Source: an uncultured Dehalococcoidia bacterium (GTDB lineage Bacteria; Chloroflexota; Dehalococcoidia; Lucifugimonadales; UBA3495). From it: DNA of 64,000 bases. Made by a program: the position numbers and the translations under genes. Positions 44,541-53,936 of the stretch are shown piece by piece; within the stretch, counting starts at the first letter, position 1; every line of letters begins with the position of its first letter. A model generated the notes under the pieces. It worked only from the letters and a program-made list of their open reading frames with translations, was not told the origin of the DNA and made no database searches. Location: positions 124,001 through 188,000 of the forward strand of contig CATOSK010000006.1 in the NCBI GenBank assembly GCA_951812535.1, written 5' to 3'.

Positions 44541-44882
44541 ATGGGATTTACACGGGTTTACACCGGTGCCGATGGGCAGTCCCACTTTGAAGACCTGGAC
44601 CTGCTGCCAGCTGACGTCGAGAGGTCGGTTGCTCAGGTAACCACCACTCTTACCTTTGGGCGTTCCCCTAACGGTTATTTCCACGATTACCACAATGCTC
44701 CGCGCCGTCAGTACGCTATATTCATGTCAGGGGGTCAGATGGAGGTTGGTATCGGCGACGGGACGGTAAGGAGCTTTGGCCCCGGCGACGCTGTCCTGTT
44801 CGAAGACCTAACCGGGCAGGGACATACGGCCCGGACTGTCGGTGGTGATCGCCTGTCCGCATCTGTGCCTTTGGCTGAATAA
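44541..44882 (+). CDS. Cupin-domain protein, paralogue 1
   Basis: 113 residues with a single cupin barrel. FHDYHNAPRRQYAIFMSGG matches motif 1 and GDGTVRSFGPGDAVLFEDLT motif 2, followed by GQGHTARTVGGD. The two His around the barrel could hold a metal. AAGGAGG lies six bases before the ATG. It is a paralogue of the gene at 51785. The aldo/keto reductase gene follows 50 bases later, suggesting one transcript. Substrate unknown. Confidence 0.8.
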   Translation: MGFTRVYTGADGQSHFEDLDLLPADVERSVAQVTTTLTFGRSPNGYFHDYHNAPRRQYAIFMSGGQMEVGIGDGTVRSFGPGDAVLFEDLTGQGHTARTVGGDRLSASVPLAE

Positions 44883-44931
44883 CCAGACACTAGGCTTGGT
44901 CCGGTCTACGCTTTCGAGCGAGTTGTGAGCT

Positions 44932-45831
44932 ATGAAATACGTTATGATGGGCACCCAGCAGGTCTCGGCCATAGGACTGGGGACCTGGCAATTCGGCGAG
45001 GCCGGCTGGGGCTGGGGCACAGAGCTGGATCACGACGAGGCTATACGTATCGTCCATCGGGCGCTAGAGTTGGGAATCAATTTCTTCGATACCGCCGAAG
45101 TTTACGGTAACGGGCGCTCGGAGGAGATTCTGGGTGAGGCCTTACGAGGACGGCGCCACGAAGCGATTGTCGCCACCAAAGTAGCGCCACCCCTCAGGCC
45201 AGACCGGGTTATGCAGGCTGCCAGAGAGAGTCTTCGGCGTCTGGACATAGAAAGCATAGACCTGTACCAACTTCATGCACCGGACGGGGGTGTCCCCCTA
45301 GCCAGAACCATGAGGGCCATCCGGCGCCTCATGGATGATGGCCAGGTTCAGCAAGTGGGAGTGAGCAACTTCGACCTGAACCAGTGGCAAGAGGCCGAGG
45401 CTGCCCTGGGTAGCCCGGTAGTCTCCAACCAGGTGCAGTACCATTTGTTGGACCGCCGGCCTCGGAATCTCCTTCCCCACGCCCACGAAGAGGGTCGCAT
45501 CGTCATCGCTTTCAGTCCTCTGGCGCAGGGGCTGCTGGGTGGTAAGTACGGTCCCGGCAACGTACCCCAGGACCTGAGGGCAAACTTTGGGATCTTCAAC
45601 GACGATAACTTGCGGCGGGCTCCGGCGGTCGTCGCGACCCTGAGGCAGGTGGGGGAACACTACGGGGTCACACCGGCCCAGGTGGCGCTGGCCTGGCTCT
45701 TGCTCGATCCCCAGGTGATAGTAATTCCGGGCGCTCGCAGCGTGGCCCAATTGGAAGCCAACGCCGCCGCTGCTGACCTGCGCCTGACTCCTGGAGATGC
45801 CTTGCGCATAGAGGAGGCCACCAGGGCTTAG
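44932..45831 (+). CDS. Aldo/keto reductase
   Basis: 299 residues, (alpha/beta)8 barrel. Catalytic tetrad: Asp in NFFDTAEVYG, Tyr in the same segment, Lys in IVATKVAPP, His in LYQLHAPDG. The NADP-binding C-terminal region has VIVIPGARSVAQLEANAAA. It reduces aldehydes or ketones with NADPH, in the cytoplasm; the true substrate is unknown. It follows the cupin gene closely and probably shares its promoter. Confidence 0.9.
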   Translation: MKYVMMGTQQVSAIGLGTWQFGEAGWGWGTELDHDEAIRIVHRALELGINFFDTAEVYGNGRSEEILGEALRGRRHEAIVATKVAPPLRPDRVMQAARESLRRLDIESIDLYQLHAPDGGVPLARTMRAIRRLMDDGQVQQVGVSNFDLNQWQEAEAALGSPVVSNQVQYHLLDRRPRNLLPHAHEEGRIVIAFSPLAQGLLGGKYGPGNVPQDLRANFGIFNDDNLRRAPAVVATLRQVGEHYGVTPAQVALAWLLLDPQVIVIPGARSVAQLEANAAAADLRLTPGDALRIEEATRA

Positions 45832-46133
45832 CTTCTCTCTCCGATAGTTCGAATCAGCTGGGTTTTATTAACCTTTTTGATACTGTTGAAGCTCTTGGCC
45901 CAGCCCGCCGTTCACTGACTCGCCGGCACGAACTGCTGATGCCCTGGGCATGATTCGAGAGTACAGATGCTTGAATTTGCGGCTAACCACGGTCGGAGGG
46001 GCATTTTTGGGGAAATCCCCCACAGCATGAGTCATACCAGATTTTGCGAGGGAGGAACGCCCTCGGCATTACCCTCGTCGTTCCGGCGAAGGCCGGAACC
46101 CAGAGCGTCAGCCCCGGTCAAGCCCGGGGCAGG
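45832..46133. other. Intergenic stretch with a REP-like palindrome
   Basis: No gene. At 46081-46098 TTCCGGC-GAAG-GCCGGAA is a perfect palindrome with a GAAG loop, like the hairpin inserted in the IS3 copy near 1871. It could work as a bidirectional terminator for the two convergent genes. Confidence 0.6.
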
Positions 46134-47062
46134 CTAGGGATCTATCTCCTCGCCAGCAGCTCCGCTTTGGAGAAGTTGCCCAACCACTCCTCCAGGTATC
46201 CATCCAGTTCGTCGGCGTAGAGGTTGTTCATTTCGGTACGGTTGGCAAACCTGGGGTCTGGGACCACTCCGGGTTTCCCATAAGCTCCAGCAGCTGACGC
46301 CACTGCCGTCCCTCTGGAGCCCCGACCAATACGTAGCCGTCCTTGCAGCGCAAAACGCAGTTGGCGTAGGAAAGTCCAGCGGGTGGTGGCCGGTCCGGCG
46401 AGTAACCCTCCACTGGTATACTGCCATCAACACTTCGGGGCCATTGTAAATCCCGGCCAAAGATTCCACCTCGGCGATGTCTATGTGCTGTCCACCGATA
46501 TCTTCTCGGGCCAGCAGGGCCAGCACCAAAGAGGATGCGGCGGCCAAGCCTGAGAAATACCCTACTCCCGGCGTGCCGAAGGTCAAAGGCTCTCTTCCTT
46601 CCTCGCCCAGGCCCTCGCAGATTCTTCCCCACGCTGCCAGGTTGATGTCGTAGGCTTTGTAGTCGCGGTAAGGCCCGTCCAGACCAAAAAGTTGATAGTA
46701 GCCATGATCAGCGAGGGATTGGTTTGAGATAACTGGGAATATTCCACGCCCAGCTGTTCCATAGCGGCCACTGGCAGGTTGTGGACCAGGGCATCGGCTT
46801 GGGATACCAGGTCCCGCAGGATGGACCGTCCCGTGGGTGTTTCCAGGTTCAGAGTGATGCCCTTCTTGTTGGAATTCAGATATAGATATAGTCCGCTCCG
46901 TTCCCTATGGGGTTCGTCGTTGAGGAAGGGGCCGTACTGCCGGCTGGAGGCGCCGATGCCGGGAGTCTTTATTTTAATGACCTGGGCTCCCGTGTCGGCC
47001 AGCAGCTTGCCGCAGTAAGGTGCGGAGAAACTTCCCCCAGATCCAAAACCTTGAGCCCGTCA
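46134..47062 (-). pseudogene. CaiB/BaiF-type CoA transferase, multiply frameshifted
   Basis: Family III CoA-transferase. Recognisable stretches across three frames include GLKVLDLGE, then YCGKLLADTGAQVIKIKTPG, the following SNKKGITLNLETPTGRSILR, and FGTPGVGYFSGLAAASSLVL with DIGGQHIDIAEVESLAGIYN. At least three frame changes occur. The total is about 310 codons against about 400 for the family, so the end is also missing. The intact family moves CoA between carboxylic acids. This copy is dead. Confidence 0.85.
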
Positions 47063-47074
47063 AGTAATGAGTAA

Positions 47075-48795
47075 GCCCGAATCCACCGATGGACACGGAC
47101 GGAGGGCGTGAGGACAGCGGAAGGGGGGTGAAGGAGTTGCAGGCACGATGATCCGGGCTCGAATTCGGGTAGGCGTAAGGTCGGCGGGCGGTCTGCAAGC
47201 GCCGCACAGGTCCCCTATGGCCCTCTGCGGGAGCTGCAATGCGCGTGATGGCGAGAGAATACCCAGCAGGGGACTCTCGCGAACCGGGCTGGCGCGACTC
47301 TGCGGGGACCTTCGGTTGGCCGGATGGCGGGTCAGTTGCAGACGGGCGCCGTCAGGCTGGGAGTGGAATCGCTCGCAGCCGGGCCAGGGCGCGGCTGAAC
47401 TGGGTTCCCCAAGGCCAGCGCTGGGGCAGATGCAGGATGAGGCGGCGTGCCGAGCTGGTGAGCCGTCCGGCCAGGGCGAAGACCCGCCGCCGGAGGGTCT
47501 TGGTGGTTACCACCTGCGCGCCCAGACCGAGCCGGGCCGTCCAGCTGGCCAGGTTGTGCGCCATCACCTGGACCGCCAGCCAGGCGGCGTTGGTGGCGAA
47601 GCGGCCCGAGGGGAGATGATTCAGCCCGACGGCGTACTTGAGGTCGTGTATCGCGTTCTCGATCTCGGCGTGGCGGCGATGATCAGCCTCCAGTTCCAGG
47701 GTCTCTCCGTCCCGGCCGGTGATGAAGCCGTGATAGCTGTAGGTGGCGAAGAGGGCCAGTTGGGAACCGGGCGTGGGTCTCACCCGCCGGGCGATGAGCC
47801 GTACCGGCGCGGCGCCGGGCTCACTCTGGAAGGGGGTGCAGGTGGTTTCGGCCACATCGGAGGCGCCGTCCATCCAATAGGGAATCGGCGTCCAGGCATC
47901 TTCGGGTATCGCCTCGATGAGATTGTGCAGGCTTTTGTGCTGGCGGATGGTGATGGAGAAGCGCACGTCCATCCTGCGGCAGACGGATACCACGCTATGA
48001 GTATAGAAGCCGCTGTCGGCCCGTATAGTGAGCTGCCCGCTGGCCCCGGCGCAGCGCACCCGCCCCACCGTCTCACGCAGGAAGTGGGCGGCGCCCCGAA
48101 CGGTGTTGGCGCGGCCCTCCCGCAGCCGGGACATCAGCACGTCCCCGGTGCTGGCGGCGGTCGGCTAGCAGCGGGTGATACCCCCGCGCGCCGGTATAGC
48201 CGTGGTGGCGTGCCCCCTTGGCCATGCCGTAGGTCTCTCTCGCAGATCGTCGATCAAGGTCGATGGTGAATGGTGCGCCGCCGGGTCCAGCCGCCCAGGC
48301 CCGGGCCAGCAACGCGCGGCTCACCCGGTCCAGTTGGCGGACATGGCCCCACCGGAAGCTGCGCAGGAAAGTGCCCTAGGTGGAAGGCGCTTTGACTACG
48401 CAGCCGAGAGCGCAGGCCGTCCTGCCGGTGCGCAACGCATCGGCATCGTCGGTGCAGTCGCCGCCCGCCAGCGCAGATGCCACCAGCGTCATCATCTTGT
48501 CGCCGGTGTTGGGTCGGCCTGGGGCCCGGCCCAGGTCCAGGTGCCGGTCAACCAGTTGGGGCAGGCCCAGGTGCAAGGCCAACGTGGCGGGAAGGATCAG
48601 CCCGGCATTGTTGACCAGGCGGTGGTCGTCGAAGGCGATACGGATGCGGTCGGGGTGGTGGCGTGGCAGCATCTATTAGGTGCTCCTTTTCTGGGACCGG
48701 TTTTCTGTTTCAAAACCATTATCCCAGATGCGCAGGAGCACCTTCTTGCCGCTTCAGGACGCTGACCCGACGCCCTCCTTCGGTGGATTGGGGTT
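47075..48795 (-). mobile_element. IS1380-family element, nearly full length
   Basis: Outer inverted ends CGAATCCACCGA (left) and TTCGGTGGATTGG (right), each next to a GGAGGGCGT/ACGCCCTCC block. Inside the right end lies the conserved hairpin with GGGATAATGGTTTTG on the minus strand. It is a relative of the truncated copy at 6475-7235 and the ends-only copy at 63538-63703. Confidence 0.85.
47352..48672 (-). pseudogene. IS1380 transposase with nonsense codon and frameshift
   Basis: Runs from MLPRHHPDRIRIAFDDHRLV (48672) to LPQRWPWGTQFSRALARLRA. The DDE core lies in QLTIRADSGFYTHSVVSVCR and ADHRRHAEIENAIHDLKYAV. A TAG at 48376-48378 replaces TTG of the related copy, and the frame shifts near 48150. 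The C-terminal 262 codons are open and include most of the catalytic domain. Inactive as it stands. Confidence 0.85.
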
Positions 48796-48910
48796 TAAAG
48801 GCTCCCCCAAGCTTCCGCTTTTGAGTAGGTGGAGCTCACCCCTCCAGGGTCTCCCCTTTAAGCCGGTTGGTTATACTATTTCGACCAAAACTCAACCCGG
48901 AGGAGGCATC

Positions 48911-50011
48911 ATGGCCACACTGACCGCGCCCGACGCTGTAGCGATGGACAGCCAGAAACTGGACCAGGTCAAGCAGATATTTCAGCAGCAGATCGACGAG
49001 GGCCTCCATCCTGGCGCAGGTCTGGCGGTGTACCGCTACGGGAACCTGGTGGTGGACGTTCACGGGGGCATCGCCAACACCGAACCCGTTACCGCCGATA
49101 CCATGTTCGTCCTAATGTCCTCCACCAAACCTCTGACCGCCTCCTGTCTCTATATGCTCAAGGAGCGGGGGAAGATTGCATGGGATGACCTGGTGTCCAA
49201 GCACTGGTCCGAGTTCGCCCAAAACGGTAAAGAGACCGTGACCATCCGACACATCCTGACCCACCGTGGCGGATTCCCCCAGACCCCCGAGTCCCTGCCT
49301 TGGACCGATTGGTCGGACTGGAGCAAGGTGACCCGCGCTATGGAACAGGCGCCCACCATCTACACGCCCGGCGAAACCCTAGCCTACCACCCCATCAACT
49401 ACGGATGGGTCATCGCCGAGATCGTCCGGCGGGTCGATGGCCGCACCTTTGACAGGTTCATAGCCGAAGAACTCACCGCGCCCCTGGGCATGGACAACAC
49501 CTATGTGGGACTGCCAGCAGGATTGGAAGGCCGGGTGTCTCCCATGCACCTGATGGAAGACGACGCGGACACCAGCGGCTACAGTGGGACATTCAGCGAA
49601 CCGACGGTGCTCCGGTCCGTCGTGCCCGGCGCTAACGGTGTTGCCACCGCCGGGGACCTGGCCCGGTTCTACGCCATGATGGAGCGTAAGGGTTCGTTGG
49701 ATGGCGCCACAGTGATCCAGTCCGCCACGGCGGAAGAAGCGGTCGAGTTTCAGGTTGAGGGTGTCGATAAATCCATCGGCGTCTTCGCCCAGCGTTCACT
49801 GGGCCTAGCCCTCGCCGACGAACGCATGGGAAAGTCCACGGGAGACCCGTTGAAGACCTTTGGCCACGGCGGCGCTGGCACGTCCATCGGATGGGCCGAC
49901 TTCGATTCGGGGCTGGCCGTGGGCTATATCACCAACGGCTTCCGAGGCACCGTCACCAACAACGCCAGACTGGCCGCCGTCTCCCAAGCCGTCCGCGACG
50001 CCTGTATCTAA
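48911..50011 (+). CDS. Serine hydrolase of the beta-lactamase (class C-like) family
   Basis: 366 residues. The nucleophile motif SSTK is in FVLMSSTKPLTAS, the general-base Tyr in ETLAYHPINYGWV, and the third motif in TFGHGGAGTSIGW (HGG in place of KTG). This family contains esterases, peptidases and lactamases that are not necessarily antibiotic resistance enzymes. No signal peptide, so cytoplasmic. ATG 48911 follows GGAGGAGG; the open frame before it belongs to IS1380. It stands alone on its strand. Confidence 0.9.
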   Translation: MATLTAPDAVAMDSQKLDQVKQIFQQQIDEGLHPGAGLAVYRYGNLVVDVHGGIANTEPVTADTMFVLMSSTKPLTASCLYMLKERGKIAWDDLVSKHWSEFAQNGKETVTIRHILTHRGGFPQTPESLPWTDWSDWSKVTRAMEQAPTIYTPGETLAYHPINYGWVIAEIVRRVDGRTFDRFIAEELTAPLGMDNTYVGLPAGLEGRVSPMHLMEDDADTSGYSGTFSEPTVLRSVVPGANGVATAGDLARFYAMMERKGSLDGATVIQSATAEEAVEFQVEGVDKSIGVFAQRSLGLALADERMGKSTGDPLKTFGHGGAGTSIGWADFDSGLAVGYITNGFRGTVTNNARLAAVSQAVRDACI

Positions 50012-50201
50012 ATAAATTCTGATTATAAGCAGCGTAATTAAGCGCTGGGATCCTCACATCGCGGTTACGGACCGCCCGTGTTTGTTTGGCTCGTGTTGCT
50101 GCGGCTTCTTAGATCTTCAAGGTGTGCGGATATTGTCCTCGGGTAGGTGCCCTTACACGCTGTGCCGTTGAAGCGGGTCTGTTCATAAAGGCGGTCGCAT
50201 C

Positions 50202-51560
50202 ATGACATTCGCTGGTCTACTGATCCTGGCCTCCGGCTTTCTCCTCATGACCCTTGGCAGCATCCCCTGGTTGGCACCAAAGATTGCGGCGGCGAGGCAC
50301 AACCTGACCTTCAACGCCCTTCGTTATAGCAACTACCGCTGGTTCTGGTTGAACGGCGCCACCCAGGCCATGGCCCAAGGAATGCAGTTTCTGATCCTGG
50401 GCTGGCTAGTGTTGGACATCACTAGTTCTTCCTACCAGCTGGGATTGGCAATCTTTGCCTTCGGTCTGCCTAACCTGCTCTTCGCGATGTTGGGTGGCAT
50501 CATCGCCGACCGCGCCAACCGTCTCAAGCTGTTGATTTCTACCCGTCTATACGTGTCCGTCCTGATTTTCGCCCTTGCCATCCTAAGAATCACTGATCTG
50601 TTGGAGATCTGGCACGTTTACGCCGTCGTGTCCCTCCTCGGAACGGTTCAAGCGCTGAACGGGCCCGCTCGCATGGCCATAGTAGCGGACCTGGTGAAGC
50701 GAGATGACATGATGAACGCTGTTGCGTTACATACCATGGTTAATTACATACCATGGTTAATTACATACCATGGTTAATTACATACCATGGTTAATCAGAC
50801 CGGCCAAATCATAGGACCGGCAGTAGCCGGGGGGATTATCGAACTCGCGGGGATAGGTCCGACGCTAATGGTGAATGGGGGGCTTTATTTATCAGGGATA
50901 GTATTCCTGTCGTTGATCAGAGGATTGCCACCTAGATCCGCTGCCAGGGAGGCTACTCTCCTGGAAGACCTCCGGGCAGGACTGCAATGCATCCGGTCAA
51001 CTCCGATCCTGTATACCGTCATAGGGATGACGGTGGCTTTCGCCTTCTTCGCTGTGTCGTACCGTCATGTCATGCCCGCCTGTACCAAAGAAGTGCTGGA
51101 GATAGGAGCAGGTGGGACTGGTTTGCTGTTGCTGGCGGCGGGCCTGGGATCATTGCTCGGAAATCTGATACTAGCCTCGCTGGGGGACTTCCGACAGAAG
51201 GCGCGACTGCTCATGGTATCAGTGCTGCTTCTTTCTGTGGTCCTGACCATGTTCGCCTGGTCGCCCTGGTTCTGGGCATCCTGGATAATATTATTGTTCG
51301 TGGGAGCGACGAGTTTCGGGTTTTTCACCCCATTGGCGACCACACTGATTCAGCTTAACGTGCCATCGGAGTTACGGGGCAGGGTTTTGAGCGTATTTCA
51401 ACTCGCCCCTGCGGTTCATTATCTTGGTGCACTGCCCCTTGCCGTGGCAGCCGATGTTATATCCTGGCCGGTTGCCATTACAGGTGGTGCAGCCCTGAGT
51501 CTCTTTGTTGCCTTGTGGCTTGGACTATGGCGCCCGGTCTTACGTCATATGGAGGAGTAG
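50202..51560 (+). pseudogene. MFS transporter split by a 17-bp tandem repeat expansion
   Basis: Major facilitator permease, about 435 residues if the expansion is removed. The first half (50202-50777) has about six helices and the motif-A-like GGIIADRANRLKLL. The second half (50787-51560) has the remaining helices with LNVPSELRGRVLSVFQLAPA. Three extra copies of a 17-bp unit add 51 bases in frame but create a TAA, so translation stops after HTMVNYIPWLITYHG. With one unit the frame would read LHTMVNQTGQIIGPAVAGG. ATG 50787 could restart a C-terminal half. Confidence 0.85.
50729..50796. repeat. 17-bp tandem repeat, four copies
   Basis: The unit acataccatggttaatt occurs at 50729, 50746, 50763 and 50780 (the last ends in c). 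Copy number decides the reading: one is in frame; two or three shift the frame; four restore the frame but include a stop. Confidence 0.95.
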
Positions 51561-51784
51561 CAAGTATGTACCGATCTCCGATATGGAGTGCGAAAGCTCG
51601 GAGTCTGTCGCTGCAGCAGGTGTCCGAAGGCACTTTGGACCTTCGTGCCGGCAAGCTGCTACTCCACAACCCGGAGCAATCGTGAGATAACCTGACTGTG
51701 ATTTCCATGCCAGGTTGCGAAATAAGCGCATTTTGCTAATAATCTAATGGCCTCAATGAATCCATCAGTGGAGGACACTAAGAC

Positions 51785-52117
51785 ATGGGCATCTACAGAA
51801 TGTACACCGGACCGGACAACGAGACCCACATCGAGGAGTTGCCTCTGTCGGCCCACCCCGAGTTGGGGGAGTTGCAGACGGTGAAGGGCCTACAGATCCA
51901 GCAGAATCAAGGCGGCCGCTTCATGGATTTTCACCAAGCGCCCAACAGGAGGTGGTTGATCACTCTCTCGGGGGAACTGGAGATAGGGCTTGGCGATGGC
52001 ACAGTGCACAAGTTCGGCCCCGGTGACGTTCGCCTGATCGAGGACGTGACCGGTCACGGCCACACCACCCGGTACGTCACTGACCACGTCTCCGCTTTAA
52101 TGCTGCTGCCTGACTAA
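51785..52117 (+). CDS. Cupin-domain protein, paralogue 2
   Basis: 110 residues, clearly related to the protein at 44541 (MGIYRMYTGPDNETH; FMDFHQAPNRRWLITLSGEL; GDGTVHKFGPGDVRLIEDVT; GHGHTTRYV). Single cupin barrel, cytoplasmic. GGAGG lies just upstream (51770). Its stop TAA (52115-52117) is part of the end of MITE copy 2. The following LLM oxidoreductase suggests linked small-molecule chemistry, as with cupin 1 and the aldo/keto reductase. Confidence 0.8.
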   Translation: MGIYRMYTGPDNETHIEELPLSAHPELGELQTVKGLQIQQNQGGRFMDFHQAPNRRWLITLSGELEIGLGDGTVHKFGPGDVRLIEDVTGHGHTTRYVTDHVSALMLLPD

Positions 52118-52264
52118 ACTAAAGCCAAGGTGGGATGTACATTCCATTGGCGATGATGATCAGCTGAGTTGCGCCAGTGAATCCCTGTCATCCTACTTGG
52201 AGAATGACCCGGCTCCGTCGTTTGCCCCCCACCATCTGCGCATTTCACCTTGGCTTTAGTTTAG
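52114..52264. mobile_element. MITE family 1, copy 2
   Basis: 151 bases from CTAAACTAAAGCCAAGGTG to CACCTTGGCTTTAGTTTAG, nearly perfect 19-bp inverted ends with TA at the outside. Same family as 19414-19632. It begins inside the stop codon of the cupin gene and ends 54 bases before the LLM start. Confidence 0.9.
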
Positions 52265-52317
52265 AAAGACAACCGGTGTCGTTGGGGTAACGATTCGACC
52301 ACAAGGAGTCTGCCGCT

Positions 52318-53247
52318 GTGCGAATCGGGTTGTTTGTGGGCGCCCTGGCGTTGATGCGGGACGTGGCCGAACGGCTGCACCCCATTTCCGATGCCGAGAG
52401 AGACGGCTTCGACAGCTACTGGCTGCCCCAGCACTTCGGGGCCGACATGCTCACCGTCATCGCCATGGCGGGAATGCAGACCAACCGCATCGAGCTGGGC
52501 ACCGCCGTCGTCCCCACCTACCCACGCCACCCGGTGGCGCTGGCCCAGCAGGCCCTGACCGCCCAGGTGGCCGTCGGTGGGCGCCTCACCCTGGGCCTCG
52601 GCGTTTCCCACCGCTCCACCATCCAGGACTGGCTGGGTCTTCCCTACGCCCATCCGGCCCGTCACATGGAGGAATACCTCTCCGTCCTGCGCCCCCTGCT
52701 GCAGGAGAGCGGGGTGGACTTCCAGGGACGGGAGTTCCGGGTCGCCGCCGAGCTGCAGATACCGGATGCCGACATGGTGAGCTGCCCGGTGTTGATGGCG
52801 GCGCCGGGTCCCCGGATGCTGGAGATCGCCGGCCGTCTGTCCGACGGCACCGTCACCTGGATGACCGGGCCCAACACCCTTCGGGACCATGTGGTTCCCC
52901 GACTGCGCGATTCGGCGGCGGCCGCCGGCAATCCCCCGCCGAGGGTCTGCGTCGGAATGCCCGTGGCGGTCACCGACCGCCCCGACCGGGCCCGGGACCG
53001 GGCCAACCGCCTCTTCCAGCACTACGCCGTCCTGCCCAGCTACCGCGCCATGCTGGAACGGGAGGGGGTTGAGGGCCCGGGTGGTGTCGCCATCGTGGGC
53101 AGCGAAGCGGCGGTGGAGGCACAGCTGAGGCACCTGGCCGGACTGGGCGCCACGGACTTCCTGGCCACGATCTTCCCGGTGGACGGTTCCCAGACATCGG
53201 TCACCAGGACCCGGGCCCCCCTGCAGGGCCTGGTCGGCAGGATTTAG
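52318..53247 (+). CDS. LLM-class flavin/F420-dependent oxidoreductase
   Basis: 309 residues, luciferase-like monooxygenase barrel. Typical segments: MRIGLFVGALALMRDVAERL, YWLPQHFGADMLTVIAMAGM, IELGTAVVPTYPRHPVALAQ and GRLTLGLGVSHRSTIQDWLG. Members use F420 or FMN to oxidise or reduce diverse small molecules; abundance of this class is common in SAR202-type Chloroflexota. The start is GTG 52318 with AAGGAG upstream. It is monocistronic, next to MITE copy 2. Confidence 0.9.
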   Translation: MRIGLFVGALALMRDVAERLHPISDAERDGFDSYWLPQHFGADMLTVIAMAGMQTNRIELGTAVVPTYPRHPVALAQQALTAQVAVGGRLTLGLGVSHRSTIQDWLGLPYAHPARHMEEYLSVLRPLLQESGVDFQGREFRVAAELQIPDADMVSCPVLMAAPGPRMLEIAGRLSDGTVTWMTGPNTLRDHVVPRLRDSAAAAGNPPPRVCVGMPVAVTDRPDRARDRANRLFQHYAVLPSYRAMLEREGVEGPGGVAIVGSEAAVEAQLRHLAGLGATDFLATIFPVDGSQTSVTRTRAPLQGLVGRI

Positions 53248-53474
53248 CCCGCCTGTCTCGGGTGCTCGCCACGTCCCCAAGTCGGTTGGAATCGCGCGTT
53301 TCATCCAGGGATGGCAGCCAGTGCTTCAAGGAACGGATAGGGGGATATGAACTGGAAGGACTGTGGGGCCGTCGGGGGACCCCAGCCGGTCGGGCCCCTC
53401 GACCCGGGACCCTCGATCCGGGACCCTCGTGATTTTGAAGACCCCCTCCGCGTCAGGCCTCCCGGGCCGGAGGG

Positions 53475-53885
53475 TCAGATGATGGTCTCGCCGCTGATGG
53501 CGGCTTCGGTCCGGTCCCGGTCGTCGGTGGTCAACGCGATCACCGCGTGTCCGACGCTGCGGTTCAGGATGTGCATGCTCTGGATGTTGATCCCGGCCTG
53601 TTTCAGTCTCTCCGCCACCGAGGCCAGGGCGCCCGGTTCGTCCCGCAGACGGAGGACCAGTACCTCGTCGCCCACCGCCTTGTATCCGGCCTGGTTGAGG
53701 ACATAGAGCGCGCGGTCGGCATTGTCGGTGGTCAGGATCACGGCCTCCCGCTCGGGGCTGGCCTCGGTGTTGATGGATTCCAGGTTGATGCCCGCGGCGG
53801 CCAGGGTCGCCGTTATGTCGGCAATGACGCCGACCTCGTTGTTGGCCAGGACGACGATGCGGGTGATCCGATTGATTCGGTCCAT
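53475..53885 (-). CDS. Tandem ACT-domain protein
   Basis: 136 residues. Two ACT domains: RIVVLANNEVGVIADITATL (about 8-70) and VLRLRDEPGALASVAERLKQ (about 75-130). ACT domains bind amino acids and regulate metabolic enzymes. It lies 51 bases after the histidine decarboxylase gene on the same strand, so a role in sensing histidine or another amino acid for that enzyme is a reasonable inference. The length matches stand-alone ACT-ACT proteins. Confidence 0.85.
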   Translation of the reverse strand: MDRINRITRIVVLANNEVGVIADITATLAAAGINLESINTEASPEREAVILTTDNADRALYVLNQAGYKAVGDEVLVLRLRDEPGALASVAERLKQAGINIQSMHILNRSVGHAVIALTTDDRDRTEAAISGETII

Positions 53886-53936
53886 TGTGACGTCCCTCGT
53901 GCGGCGTGCTTGGGATCTTGGGAAGACGGGCCGTGG

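Noticed and set aside
43894-44640. A 248-codon plus-strand frame before and across the cupin gene
   Set aside because: Pro/Arg-rich, crosses a MITE and overlaps the start of the well-supported cupin gene in another frame.
47148-48269. Plus-strand 373-codon frame over the IS1380 element
   Set aside because: It is antisense to the transposase, whose homologue exists at 6.6 kb in the sense frame.
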